Shown here one piece after another: positions 16,621 through 24,199 of a stretch of 56,075 nt of DNA; within the stretch, counting starts at the first letter, position 1, and each line of letters starts with the position of its first letter. The stretch comes from Saccharomonospora sp. CUA-673. GTDB taxonomy: Bacteria > Actinomycetota > Actinomycetes > Mycobacteriales > Pseudonocardiaceae. The notes beneath the pieces were generated by a model. It was not told the DNA's origin. It saw only the letters and a list, made by a program, of their open reading frames with translations, and searched no databases. Position numbers and translations under genes: made by a program. Location of the stretch: NCBI RefSeq assembly GCF_001942305.1, contig NZ_MKKE01000026.1, positions 1 to 56,075 on the forward strand, given 5' to 3'.

Positions 16621-16893
16621 TCACGACGCGCGCAGTAGCTGCGCGGATGCGAACTGTTCGGACGTCGACTCGTCCACCGCATCGGGGCCGGCCTCGGGCC
16701 TGACGGAGCCCGCGGGGATCGACTCGACACAGCCGCACCCTCCGACGATGTCGCCGCAGTCGGTGGCGAGCACGTGCCGCTCGATACGGACGCTCACGCA
16801 GTCGATGTCGGTGCACTCGACGAACCCTGCCGCATGTTCCAGCAGTGTCCCGTGGCAGTGGTCGATGCCGGTCGCACAGCTCGAGCAGGTCAT
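16621..16893 (-). CDS. Small cysteine-rich protein, possibly metal-binding
   Basis: 90 aa with nine cysteines in the first 56 residues ('MTCSSCATGIDHCHGTLLEH', then 'CTDIDC', 'TDCGD', 'GGCGC'), plus several histidines, followed by a polar tail. The CxxC and CxC spacing suggests zinc or another metal site. I recognise no named family. It is 110 bp downstream of ku on the same strand and could be co-transcribed with it. Confidence 0.6.
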   Translation of the reverse strand: MTCSSCATGIDHCHGTLLEHAAGFVECTDIDCVSVRIERHVLATDCGDIVGGCGCVESIPAGSVRPEAGPDAVDESTSEQFASAQLLRAS

Positions 16894-17003
16894 GAACCCT
16901 TGGTACCACCACCTGTCCGTGACCCTGCGCAGGACACGCCCTCGCCGGCCGAGTGCCCGGCCGACCTCCGCGGCGCGCTCCGCACGCGGCGGCCCACGCG
17001 GGA

Positions 17004-18137
17004 CTACGCCGACTTGCGTGACGACTTCGCCGAGCCGGACTTGGACGCCGTGGAATTGGATGCACCGGACTTCGCCGAGTCGGCCTTCGACGAACCCGAC
17101 TTGGACGCACCGCCCTTGGAGGCACCGCTCTTGGACGCACCGCCCTTGGACGCACCGCCCTTTGCGGAGCCGGATTTGGCACCGCCCGAACGGCTGCCGC
17201 CGGACTTCGCCCCACCGGACTGACTCGAGCCGGACCTGCTCGACGCGGTGCCCGATGAACGAGCGGACTTCCCGGACGTCGACGCGTCGCCGGAGTCGCC
17301 CGAGCCATCGGAGTCGCCCGAGCCATCGGAGTCGCCGGAGCTGTCGGAGCTGTCGCCGCGAGCCTCTTTCGCCGCGGACACGCTCGCCTGCAGCGCGGAC
17401 ATCAGGTCGGTCGCCCCGGTGTCCGCCTCGACGGCGGGCGCAGGTGCGGTCTCCTTGCCCTCGATCTTCGACTCGATCAGCTGGTTGAGCGCCGCGCGGT
17501 AGCTGTCATGGTACTTCTCCGGTTCGAAGACGCTGTCGGAGAGCGAGTCGATGAGTGAGCTCGCCATCGACATCTCCTGCGAGCGCACCTCCGGCGGATC
17601 CTCGCCGAGGAACGGGAAGTTGACCTCCCTCACCTCGTCCGGCCACAGCATCGTCGTGAGCACCATGACGTCGGAGACGACCCGCAGCACGGCGAGGGAC
17701 TCCCGCTGCCGGATGGCCACCTTCGTGATCGCCACCTGGCCCGACTTGTGGAGGGCATCCCGGAGCAGCACATAGGGCTTGACCGCCGCCTTCTGCGGCT
17801 CGAGGTAGTAGCTCTTGTCGTAGTAGATCGGGTCGATGGATTCGAGCGGGACGAACTCCTGCACGTCGATCGACTTCGAGGTCGAGACGGGCAGCTCGGC
17901 CAGTTCCTTGTCGGTCAGGACGACCATGCCGCCGTCCGAGAGCTCGTAGCCCTTCGCGATGTCGGCGTACGGCACTTCCTCGCCGTCCACCGTGCACACC
18001 CGCTTGTACTGGATCCGCCCACCGTCGGCCTCGTGCACCTGCCGCAGCGTGATGTTCTTGCTCTCGGTCGCTGCGTACAGGTGGATCGGAATCGTCACGA
18101 GCCCGAAGGACACTGCACCCTTCCACATGACGCGCAT
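17004..18137 (-). CDS. ku: Ku, DNA end-binding protein of non-homologous end joining
   Basis: 377 aa. Residues 1-255 are the bacterial Ku core that forms a homodimeric ring on DNA ends: 'MRVMWKGAVSFGLVTIPIHL', 'VHEADGGRIQYKRVC', 'PIYYDKSYYLEPQ', 'YVLLRDALHKSGQVAI', 'LTTMLWPDEVREVNFPFLGE'. The remaining 120 residues are a low-complexity Ser/Gly/Asp stretch and then tandem GASK/SGSAK-type repeats ending 'SAKSSRKSA'. Lys-rich tails of Ku bind DNA and recruit LigD in relatives; the repeat form here is unusually long. No ligD lies in the window. Confidence 0.95.
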   Translation of the reverse strand: MRVMWKGAVSFGLVTIPIHLYAATESKNITLRQVHEADGGRIQYKRVCTVDGEEVPYADIAKGYELSDGGMVVLTDKELAELPVSTSKSIDVQEFVPLESIDPIYYDKSYYLEPQKAAVKPYVLLRDALHKSGQVAITKVAIRQRESLAVLRVVSDVMVLTTMLWPDEVREVNFPFLGEDPPEVRSQEMSMASSLIDSLSDSVFEPEKYHDSYRAALNQLIESKIEGKETAPAPAVEADTGATDLMSALQASVSAAKEARGDSSDSSGDSDGSGDSDGSGDSGDASTSGKSARSSGTASSRSGSSQSGGAKSGGSRSGGAKSGSAKGGASKGGASKSGASKGGASKSGSSKADSAKSGASNSTASKSGSAKSSRKSA

Positions 18138-18178
18138 ACCGGGAACGGTACGCGTTTTCGCAGTTCATCGATACTTCT

Positions 18179-18847
18179 TCACCTCCCCACCCTGCGCTCG
18201 AGGGCCTCGCGTCGCGCCTGTTGCACCTGCGCGTTGAGCTCGTCGACCTGCTCGGCGAGCTCGGGACGCGTCGCGTGGAGCGGCTCCGCCACGGCCGCCA
18301 ACGGTTCCAGGAGCGCGACCGGGTCGTCCTCACCGAGTCGCCGGTACACCACGTCGACCTTGAGTCGTGTCGACTCGTCGGCCGGCTCCACCGCACTGAC
18401 CATGGCGGCGAGTGTGCGCACCGCCCCGGAGTTGGCCTGGGCCCACGCACGGACCGCTCGTTCGCCCGCGCGACGGTCACGTTCGGCCTGCACCCGGCCG
18501 TCGGCCGTCGTGGCACCAGCGCCGACGCCGGCGCCGCCGACACCGTCACCACTCCCGGCGCCGGCCCGGCCGTGCTCGGGCTTCCGCAGCCGGAGGTACC
18601 TCCTTTCCGCAGCCTGCCGGCTGGCCACGCCGAGCGCGGGCGCCAGATCAGCCCAACTCGCCCCGTGCCGCCGGGCCGCACCGATGAGCCTCGGCTCCCA
18701 GTCGGCGAGCTCGTCGCGCAACGCGCGCAGGGACTCCAACGCCGCGAGGATGTCGTCCACAGCAACATCCCCGGCGCCGGTATCACCGTTCACGCCGTCG
18801 TCGGCAACCCGCTCGACCGTCGTCCGAAGGCTCGCATATCCATCCAC
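18179..18847 (-). CDS. HTH-type regulator of the 'HSP18 transcriptional regulator' type
   Basis: About 222 aa. The recognisable part is the HTH 'RHGASWADLAPALGVASRQA' with 'AERRYLRLRKPEHG' after it, a pattern annotated as HSP18 transcriptional regulator in related genomes. A Gly/Ala-rich linker and a helical, coiled-coil-prone C-terminus ('ELAEQVDELNAQVQQARREA') follow. The frame is open to 19039, but GTG 18847 follows a TTGACA/TACGTT promoter at the right distance for a leaderless message. No hsp18 gene is near. It runs toward ku, 41 bp upstream of it. Confidence 0.65.
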   Translation of the reverse strand: MDGYASLRTTVERVADDGVNGDTGAGDVAVDDILAALESLRALRDELADWEPRLIGAARRHGASWADLAPALGVASRQAAERRYLRLRKPEHGRAGAGSGDGVGGAGVGAGATTADGRVQAERDRRAGERAVRAWAQANSGAVRTLAAMVSAVEPADESTRLKVDVVYRRLGEDDPVALLEPLAAVAEPLHATRPELAEQVDELNAQVQQARREALERRVGR

Positions 18848-18853
18848 GACGTC

Positions 18854-18883
18854 AACGTAACGACGACAGCAGCCACTTGTCAA
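18854..18883 (-). promoter_or_regulatory. Leaderless promoter of the HSP18-type regulator
   Basis: Minus strand: TTGACA (18883-18878), 18-bp spacer, TACGTT (18859-18854), 6 nt before GTG 18847. GTCAAC half-sites occur at 18851-18856 and 18879-18884. They resemble the half-sites of the Clp-N/HTH promoter at 14.4 kb but do not form full palindromes here. Confidence 0.5.
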
Positions 18884-19139
18884 CGGATCGACGACGTAGT
18901 ACAAAGGATCGCAGCACGCCGATCGGAACAGGCGGGCCGGAGCAGTGGACCGGAACCACGGGCCGGAACGGCGAGCGGAGCAACGCACACGCGGACCCAT
19001 CAGTGCAGCAGAGGCACCTGGTTTGGGGTTGACGACCACAGGCCGGGCCGCAGTAAAGTTTCTCTTAACGGTATTCAGCTTCCGCAGTGCGAAATTCAGT
19101 GCGAATCGATGAAGGCACGGACGTGGAAGGAGAGCGACG

Positions 19140-20591
19140 ATGCTCGACCCAGCAACGCATGACGCGCTGGTTGCCGCGGTCGGACCGGAGAACGTTCTGT
19201 CCGATCCGGTACAGCTCCGCAGTTACGAATGCGACGGGCTGACCGGCTTCCGTCAGGCGCCCTCGCTGGTCGTGCTGGCGCGCGACACCCGCGGGGTGGC
19301 GGCCGCGGTGCGGGCCTGTCACCGGCACGGCGTCCCCTTCGTCGCACGAGGAGCCGGTACCGGACTGTCCGGCGGGGCGATGCCCGTCGCCGACGGCGTG
19401 GTCATCTCCCTGCAGCGTATGCGTCGGGTCCTCGAGATCGACCCGCTCGACCGGCGGGCCGTGCTCGAACCGGGTGTCACGAACCTGGACATCACCAAGG
19501 CCGCCGCGCCGCACGGGCTCTACTTCGCGCCGGACCCGTCGAGTCAGCAGGTGTGCACCATCGGCGGCAACGTCGCCGAGAACTCCGGCGGGGCGCACTG
19601 CCTCAAGTACGGCTTCACGACGAACCACGTGCTGTCGATGACGGTGGTGCTGCCCGATGGGGAGATCGTCACCCTCGGCGAGGACAGCGGCGAGCAGCTC
19701 GGGCCCGATCTGCGTGGGGTGTTCATCGGTTCCGAGGGCACGCTCGGGATCGTCTGCGAGATCACGGTGCGGCTGCTGCGCGCCCCGGAGACCGTTCGCA
19801 CCCTGCTCGCCGACTTCCCGTCCGTGACCGATGCCGGCGAGGTGGTCAGCGACCTGGTCGCCGCCGGCATCATCCCCGCGGCCGTCGAGATGATGGACAA
19901 CCTCGCGATCCAGGCGGCGGAGAAGGCCGTGGCGGCCGGCTACACGCTCACGACCCCGGCCGCGCTCGTCGTCGAGCTCGACGGCCCGGAGGTCGAGTGC
20001 AGCGCGCAGTTCGACCAGGTCAGGCAGATCTGCGAACGGCACGGATGCACCCGGTTGCACATCGCGGACACGGCCGAGGAACGCGCAAAGATCTGGAAGG
20101 GTCGCAAGGCCGCGTTCGCGGCCGTCGGCCGGATCAGTCCCGACTACATCGTGCAGGACGGCGTCGTCCCGCGGACTCGGCTCGCGGAGGTGCTCGGGCG
20201 GATCGAGGACATGGGCACCGGCGCCGGCCTGCGCGTGGCCAACGTGTTCCACGCGGGCGACGGCAACCTGCACCCCTTGGTGTTGTTCGACGAGGACGCG
20301 GGCGAACTCGAACGCGCCGAACAGCTCTCCACCGACATCGCCGAACTCTGCGTGGAACTGGGCGGCTCGCTGTCCGGGGAGCACGGCATCGGCACCGACA
20401 AGGCCTGTTCGATGCCGCGGATGTTCGGCGAGGACGACCTCACGACCATGGATCGGGTCCGCGGCGCGTTCGACCCGCACCGACTGTGCAACCCGGGCAA
20501 GCTCCTGCCGACACCACGGCTGTGCGGGGAGCAGCCGGGACGGTACCGACCGCACCCACTGGAAGAAGCCGGGGTGATCGAGCGCCTATGA
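19140..20591 (+). CDS. glcD: Glycolate oxidase subunit GlcD (FAD-linked)
   Basis: 483 aa, normal for the family. FAD_binding_4 domain: 'PFVARGAGTGLSGGAMPVAD' with the pyrophosphate loop, and 'CTIGGNVAENSGGAHCLKYG'. The C-terminal FAD-oxidase domain carries 'NVFHAGDGNLHPLVLFDEDA' and 'SGEHGIGTDKACSMP'. It oxidises glycolate (or a similar 2-hydroxy acid) to glyoxylate and passes electrons through GlcF to the respiratory chain. AAGGAG precedes the ATG. The stop overlaps the ATG of glcE. A TTGACG -35-like hexamer lies at 19029-19034. Confidence 0.92.
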   Translation: MLDPATHDALVAAVGPENVLSDPVQLRSYECDGLTGFRQAPSLVVLARDTRGVAAAVRACHRHGVPFVARGAGTGLSGGAMPVADGVVISLQRMRRVLEIDPLDRRAVLEPGVTNLDITKAAAPHGLYFAPDPSSQQVCTIGGNVAENSGGAHCLKYGFTTNHVLSMTVVLPDGEIVTLGEDSGEQLGPDLRGVFIGSEGTLGIVCEITVRLLRAPETVRTLLADFPSVTDAGEVVSDLVAAGIIPAAVEMMDNLAIQAAEKAVAAGYTLTTPAALVVELDGPEVECSAQFDQVRQICERHGCTRLHIADTAEERAKIWKGRKAAFAAVGRISPDYIVQDGVVPRTRLAEVLGRIEDMGTGAGLRVANVFHAGDGNLHPLVLFDEDAGELERAEQLSTDIAELCVELGGSLSGEHGIGTDKACSMPRMFGEDDLTTMDRVRGAFDPHRLCNPGKLLPTPRLCGEQPGRYRPHPLEEAGVIERL

Positions 20592-21727
20592 CCACGACAC
20601 TGACACCGACCGACCTGAGTTCGGCCGGCGAGGCCATGGCCAAGAGCGAAGGCACGGTGCGCATCCAGGGCGCCGACACCGCGCACGGGTGGGCGGGCAC
20701 GCCCGGACGAGCCGACACCGTCCTCGACACCACCGGACTGACCGGGCTGCTGGCCTACAACCCGGCGGACATGACGATCTCGGTGCTGGCGGGCACACCG
20801 CTGGAGACCGTCCAGCGGCAGGTCGCACGCCACGGCCAACGTGTCGCGTTCGACGCCGCACGCGTCCGCCGCGGCGCCACGGTCGGCGGCCTCATCGCGA
20901 CGGCGGACTCCGGACCGCTCGCACCGGCCTACGGGTCGCTGCGCGACCTGGTGATCGGAGCGACGGTCGTCCTCGCCGACGGGACGATCGCGCGCACCGG
21001 CGGCCACGTGATCAAGAACGTCGCCGGATACGACCTGACGAAGCTCCTCCACGGTTCCTACGGTGCGTTCGGCCTGCTCGCCGAAGTCGTCCTCCGGTTG
21101 CACCCGCTCACCACGCACCGCACGGTCCGCCGGACCTGCACCCTCGACGAGGCGATCGGCCACACGCGAACCCTCATGGCGTCCGCGCTGGAACCGGTGA
21201 GCCTGGAATGGGTCGCGGGAACGCTCCTGGCACGGATCGAAGGCACCACCGCGGGCACCGATGCGCGAGCAGCCGACCTCGCGGACCTGATCGACGGCAC
21301 CGTGCTGCCCGAGGACGAGGCCGCAACCGAATGGGAGCGGCACGCGGCACTCGTCGACGGCGCAACCGTCCGTCTCGGCTGCCGTCCCAGCCGGTTGGCC
21401 GAGGTGCTCGCCGACCGTGCCGGACCGGTGGTCGCCGGCCTGGCCAGCGGCGTCGCCACGGTGACCGCGCCCGGCACCGAGATCGACGACCTGCACGACC
21501 GGGTCACCGCCGCAGGCGGCACATCGGTGACGCGTCACCGGCCGGACGGCACCGGACGGGCATGGGGGCAACGCCCGTCGGCACTCGGGGTCGTCCGCGC
21601 ACTCAAACACGAACTCGACCCCGATCGACGCCTGTGCAGCGGCAGGTTCGAATCGTGGCTCGAACCGGCCGACACCACCAGTTCAGCAGTTCCCCGGACC
21701 GAGACGACCCAGGAGGAGCGCACGTGA
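20588..21727 (+). CDS. glcE: Glycolate oxidase subunit GlcE (FAD-binding)
   Basis: 379 aa. A shortened FAD_binding_4 domain with 'TVGGLIATADSGPLAPAYGS' and 'GGHVIKNVAGYDLTKLLHGS', the typical GlcE reading of the second FAD motif. The C-terminus is diverged and ends 'ALKHELDPDRRLCSGRF', the usual end of the oxidase fold. ATGA overlap with glcD and GTGA overlap with glcF point to tightly coupled translation of the three subunits. Confidence 0.92.
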   Translation: MTTTLTPTDLSSAGEAMAKSEGTVRIQGADTAHGWAGTPGRADTVLDTTGLTGLLAYNPADMTISVLAGTPLETVQRQVARHGQRVAFDAARVRRGATVGGLIATADSGPLAPAYGSLRDLVIGATVVLADGTIARTGGHVIKNVAGYDLTKLLHGSYGAFGLLAEVVLRLHPLTTHRTVRRTCTLDEAIGHTRTLMASALEPVSLEWVAGTLLARIEGTTAGTDARAADLADLIDGTVLPEDEAATEWERHAALVDGATVRLGCRPSRLAEVLADRAGPVVAGLASGVATVTAPGTEIDDLHDRVTAAGGTSVTRHRPDGTGRAWGQRPSALGVVRALKHELDPDRRLCSGRFESWLEPADTTSSAVPRTETTQEERT

Positions 21728-22995
21728 CGGACTCGAGCTTCGACGCCACCCACCCGCCGTCGCGGGAACTGCTCAACGAATGCGTCCACTGTGGATTCTG
21801 CCTGCCGACGTGTCCCACGTACCAACTGTGGGGCGAGGAAATGGACTCCCCGCGCGGCCGCATCTACCTGATGGACCTCGCCGAACGCGGGGAGATCGAG
21901 CTGGAAGGCGCCTTCACCGAGCACATGGACGCATGCCTCGGCTGCATGGCGTGCGTGACGTCGTGTCCGTCCGGTGTGCAGTACGACCGGCTGTTGGAGG
22001 CGACCCGGCCGCAGATCGAACGGAACGTGCCCCGGCCGAAGTCCGATCGCTGGTTCCGGAACGGCATCTTCGCACTGTTCCCGTATCGACGAAGGCTGCG
22101 GGCCGCTGCGGTCGCGGGCGCGATCTACCAGAAGACGGGCCTGGCGAAACTCGCCGAACGGGTGCTGCCACCACGGTTGCGCGCCGCGCAGGCGCTCATG
22201 CCGGAGGTGAAACTGAACTCGGCGTTCGCCGCGCTGCCCCGACGCGTACGACCGGAAGGCGAGGTGCGCAGGCGGGTCGCGTTGCTGTCGGGATGCGTGC
22301 AGGACGTGTTCTTCCACGAGGTCAACGTCGCGACACAGCGCGTACTCGCGGCGGAGGGCTGCGAGGTGCTGACCCCGCGCGACCAGGGATGCTGCGGCGC
22401 CCTCGGACTGCACGCCGGGCGTGAACAGCATGCGCGCGACCGCGCGAAACGCACGATCGCGACGTTCGAGGAGCTGCCCGTCGACGACATCGTCGTGAAC
22501 GTGGCCGGATGCGGATCGTCGATGAAGGAGTACGTCCACCTGCTCGCCGACGATCCGGAATGGACAGACCGTGCACAGGCGTTCAGCGCCAGGGTGCGGG
22601 ACGTCAGCGAAGTGCTGGCCGAGCTGGAGCCACGAGCCGAACGACACCCCATCGACGCCACGGTGGCCTACCACGACGCCTGCCATCTGGGGCACGCACA
22701 GGGAATCCGGGCGCAGCCGAGGTCGGTGTTGCGCACGATCCCGGGGATCCGGCTCGTCGATCTGCCCGAGGCCGAACTGTGTTGCGGCTCGGCGGGGATC
22801 TACAACATGGTCCAGCCCGAACCGGCCGAGGAACTGGGGCGGCGCAAGGCGGACAACATTCGGGCGGTCGATCCCGACCTGTTGGTCACAGCGAATCCGG
22901 GCTGCCTACTGCAGATGCGGCGCTATCTGGAGGACGTGCCCATGATGCATCCGGTGCAGCTGTTGGACGCCTCGATCCGAGGAGAGTCGCGATAG
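21724..22995 (+). CDS. glcF: Glycolate oxidase iron-sulfur subunit GlcF
   Basis: 423 aa, GTG start. Two 4Fe-4S motifs are complete: 'CVHCGFCLPTCP' and 'CLGCMACVTSCPSG'. Two CCG domains follow: 'GCVQDVFFHE' with 'DQGCCGALGLHAG', and 'YHDACHLGHAQGIRAQPR' with 'ELCCGSAGIYNM'. It transfers electrons from the GlcD/GlcE flavins to quinone at the membrane. It ends the operon; the conservon genes lie convergent 14 bp downstream. Confidence 0.93.
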   Translation: MTDSSFDATHPPSRELLNECVHCGFCLPTCPTYQLWGEEMDSPRGRIYLMDLAERGEIELEGAFTEHMDACLGCMACVTSCPSGVQYDRLLEATRPQIERNVPRPKSDRWFRNGIFALFPYRRRLRAAAVAGAIYQKTGLAKLAERVLPPRLRAAQALMPEVKLNSAFAALPRRVRPEGEVRRRVALLSGCVQDVFFHEVNVATQRVLAAEGCEVLTPRDQGCCGALGLHAGREQHARDRAKRTIATFEELPVDDIVVNVAGCGSSMKEYVHLLADDPEWTDRAQAFSARVRDVSEVLAELEPRAERHPIDATVAYHDACHLGHAQGIRAQPRSVLRTIPGIRLVDLPEAELCCGSAGIYNMVQPEPAEELGRRKADNIRAVDPDLLVTANPGCLLQMRRYLEDVPMMHPVQLLDASIRGESR

Positions 22996-23009
22996 CGGCC
23001 GGCGCCCCG

Positions 23010-23678
23010 TCAGAGGGTCGAGTGCGCCAGGTCGTACTGGTACATGACGTGCTCGACCAACGTGATCAGCACGTCCTTGGCGGATGCCCGCTGCCGCGCG
23101 TCGCAGAGCATGAGCGGCACGTTCGGGGCGACGTCCAGCGCATGCCGAACCTCCTCGGCCGTGTACTTGTGGGCGCCGTCGAAACAGTTGACGCCGACGA
23201 TGAACGGCACACCGCGGCGTTCGAAGAAGTCCACGGCCGGGAACGAGGTCTCCAGGCGCCGCGGATCGGCCAGCACGACCGCACCGATGGCGCCCTCGGC
23301 CAGCTCGTCCCACATGAACCAGAACCGGTCCTGCCCGGGTGTGCCGAACAGGTACAGGATCAGTTCCGGGCTGATGGTGATACGGCCGAAGTCGAGCGCG
23401 ACCGTGGTGCTGACCTTCGACTCGACCCCGGTCAGGTCGTCGACCCCGGCGGAGGCCGAGGTGATCGCCTCCTCCGTACGCAGCGGCGGCACCTCGCTGA
23501 CCGACCCGACCAGGGTGGTCTTGCCGACGCCGAAACCGCCGGCGATCAGCAGCTTCGCGGCAATAGCCTCGGCATCGCCGACACCGCCCGCGTCACCTCC
23601 GCCGTCGGCCCCTCCGGCCTCGCTAGCCCCTCTGCCGGCCCCAGCCGCATTGCCGGGTTCGAGATGTCCGGGTGTCAT
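23010..23678 (-). CDS. cvnD: Conservon GTP-binding protein (CvnD type)
   Basis: 222 aa. A small Ras/MglA-like GTPase with P-loop 'LLIAGGFGVGKTTLVGSVSE', a switch region with 'STTVALDFGRITI', 'LYLFGTPGQDRFWFMWDELA' as the G3 motif, and 'GVNCFDGAH' in place of the usual NKxD. The first 40 residues are a Gly/Ala-rich extension not usual in this family. The last gene of the conservon. Known CvnA-D complexes act like membrane-linked G-protein switches in Streptomyces development. The DUF742 member that normally precedes it is missing. Confidence 0.88.
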   Translation of the reverse strand: MTPGHLEPGNAAGAGRGASEAGGADGGGDAGGVGDAEAIAAKLLIAGGFGVGKTTLVGSVSEVPPLRTEEAITSASAGVDDLTGVESKVSTTVALDFGRITISPELILYLFGTPGQDRFWFMWDELAEGAIGAVVLADPRRLETSFPAVDFFERRGVPFIVGVNCFDGAHKYTAEEVRHALDVAPNVPLMLCDARQRASAKDVLITLVEHVMYQYDLAHSTL

Positions 23679-23809
23679 CGAAAACCGCCTGCGATACGTG
23701 TCGTGTCCGATTCCGTGGGAAAGTCCGCCGGCATACCGTCACCGGGGAGCAACATCTTCGCAGCAGATTCCGATCACGGATGCGGCGGCCCAAGAATCGC
23801 GAGGATCGA

Positions 23810-24199
23810 TCACGTCCGCGGCGCGGCGGTCAACACCGCTCCCACACGTTTCACCATCATGTTCATCGAGTACGCCACCATGCCCATGTCGGCATCCGAC
23901 GACGTCAACAACGCCAGGCACGCGCCGCTGCCCGCGGCGGTGACGAACAGGAACGCATGGTCCATCTCGACGAGCGTCTGGCGCACTCCCCCACCGCCGA
24001 ACTGCCGTCCCGTACCGCGCGCCAGGCTCTGGAAACCGGACGCGATGGCCGACAGATGCTCGGCCTCCTCCGCCGTCATGTTGCCGGAGTTGCCCATCAG
24101 CAGCCCGTCGGAAGAGAGCACGACCGCCCTGTCGGCGCCGGCGACCTCCTTCACCAGGTCGTCCAGCAACCAGCCGAGCTCACTACCCCTGTTCGTCAT
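23810..24199 (-). CDS. cvnB: Roadblock/LC7 domain protein (CvnB type)
   Basis: 129 aa, a complete roadblock/LC7 fold: 'LGWLLDDLVKEVAGADRAVV', 'LSSDGLLMGNSG', 'HLSAIASGFQSLARG', and the C-terminal helix 'GMVAYSMNMMVKRVG'. Such proteins bind the partner GTPase and can act on its cycle. The start overlaps the end of the sensor gene by 4 bp. Between its stop and cvnD are 131 bp that hold no DUF742 gene, only a 26-codon frame whose stop overlaps the cvnD start. Confidence 0.9.
   Translation of the reverse strand: MTNRGSELGWLLDDLVKEVAGADRAVVLSSDGLLMGNSGNMTAEEAEHLSAIASGFQSLARGTGRQFGGGGVRQTLVEMDHAFLFVTAAGSGACLALLTSSDADMGMVAYSMNMMVKRVGAVLTAAPRT

Noticed and set aside
23684..23761. 26-codon frame between the roadblock and GTPase genes
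   Set aside because: It shows no DUF742 similarity and no clear ribosome-binding site; noted only as a possible coupling remnant.
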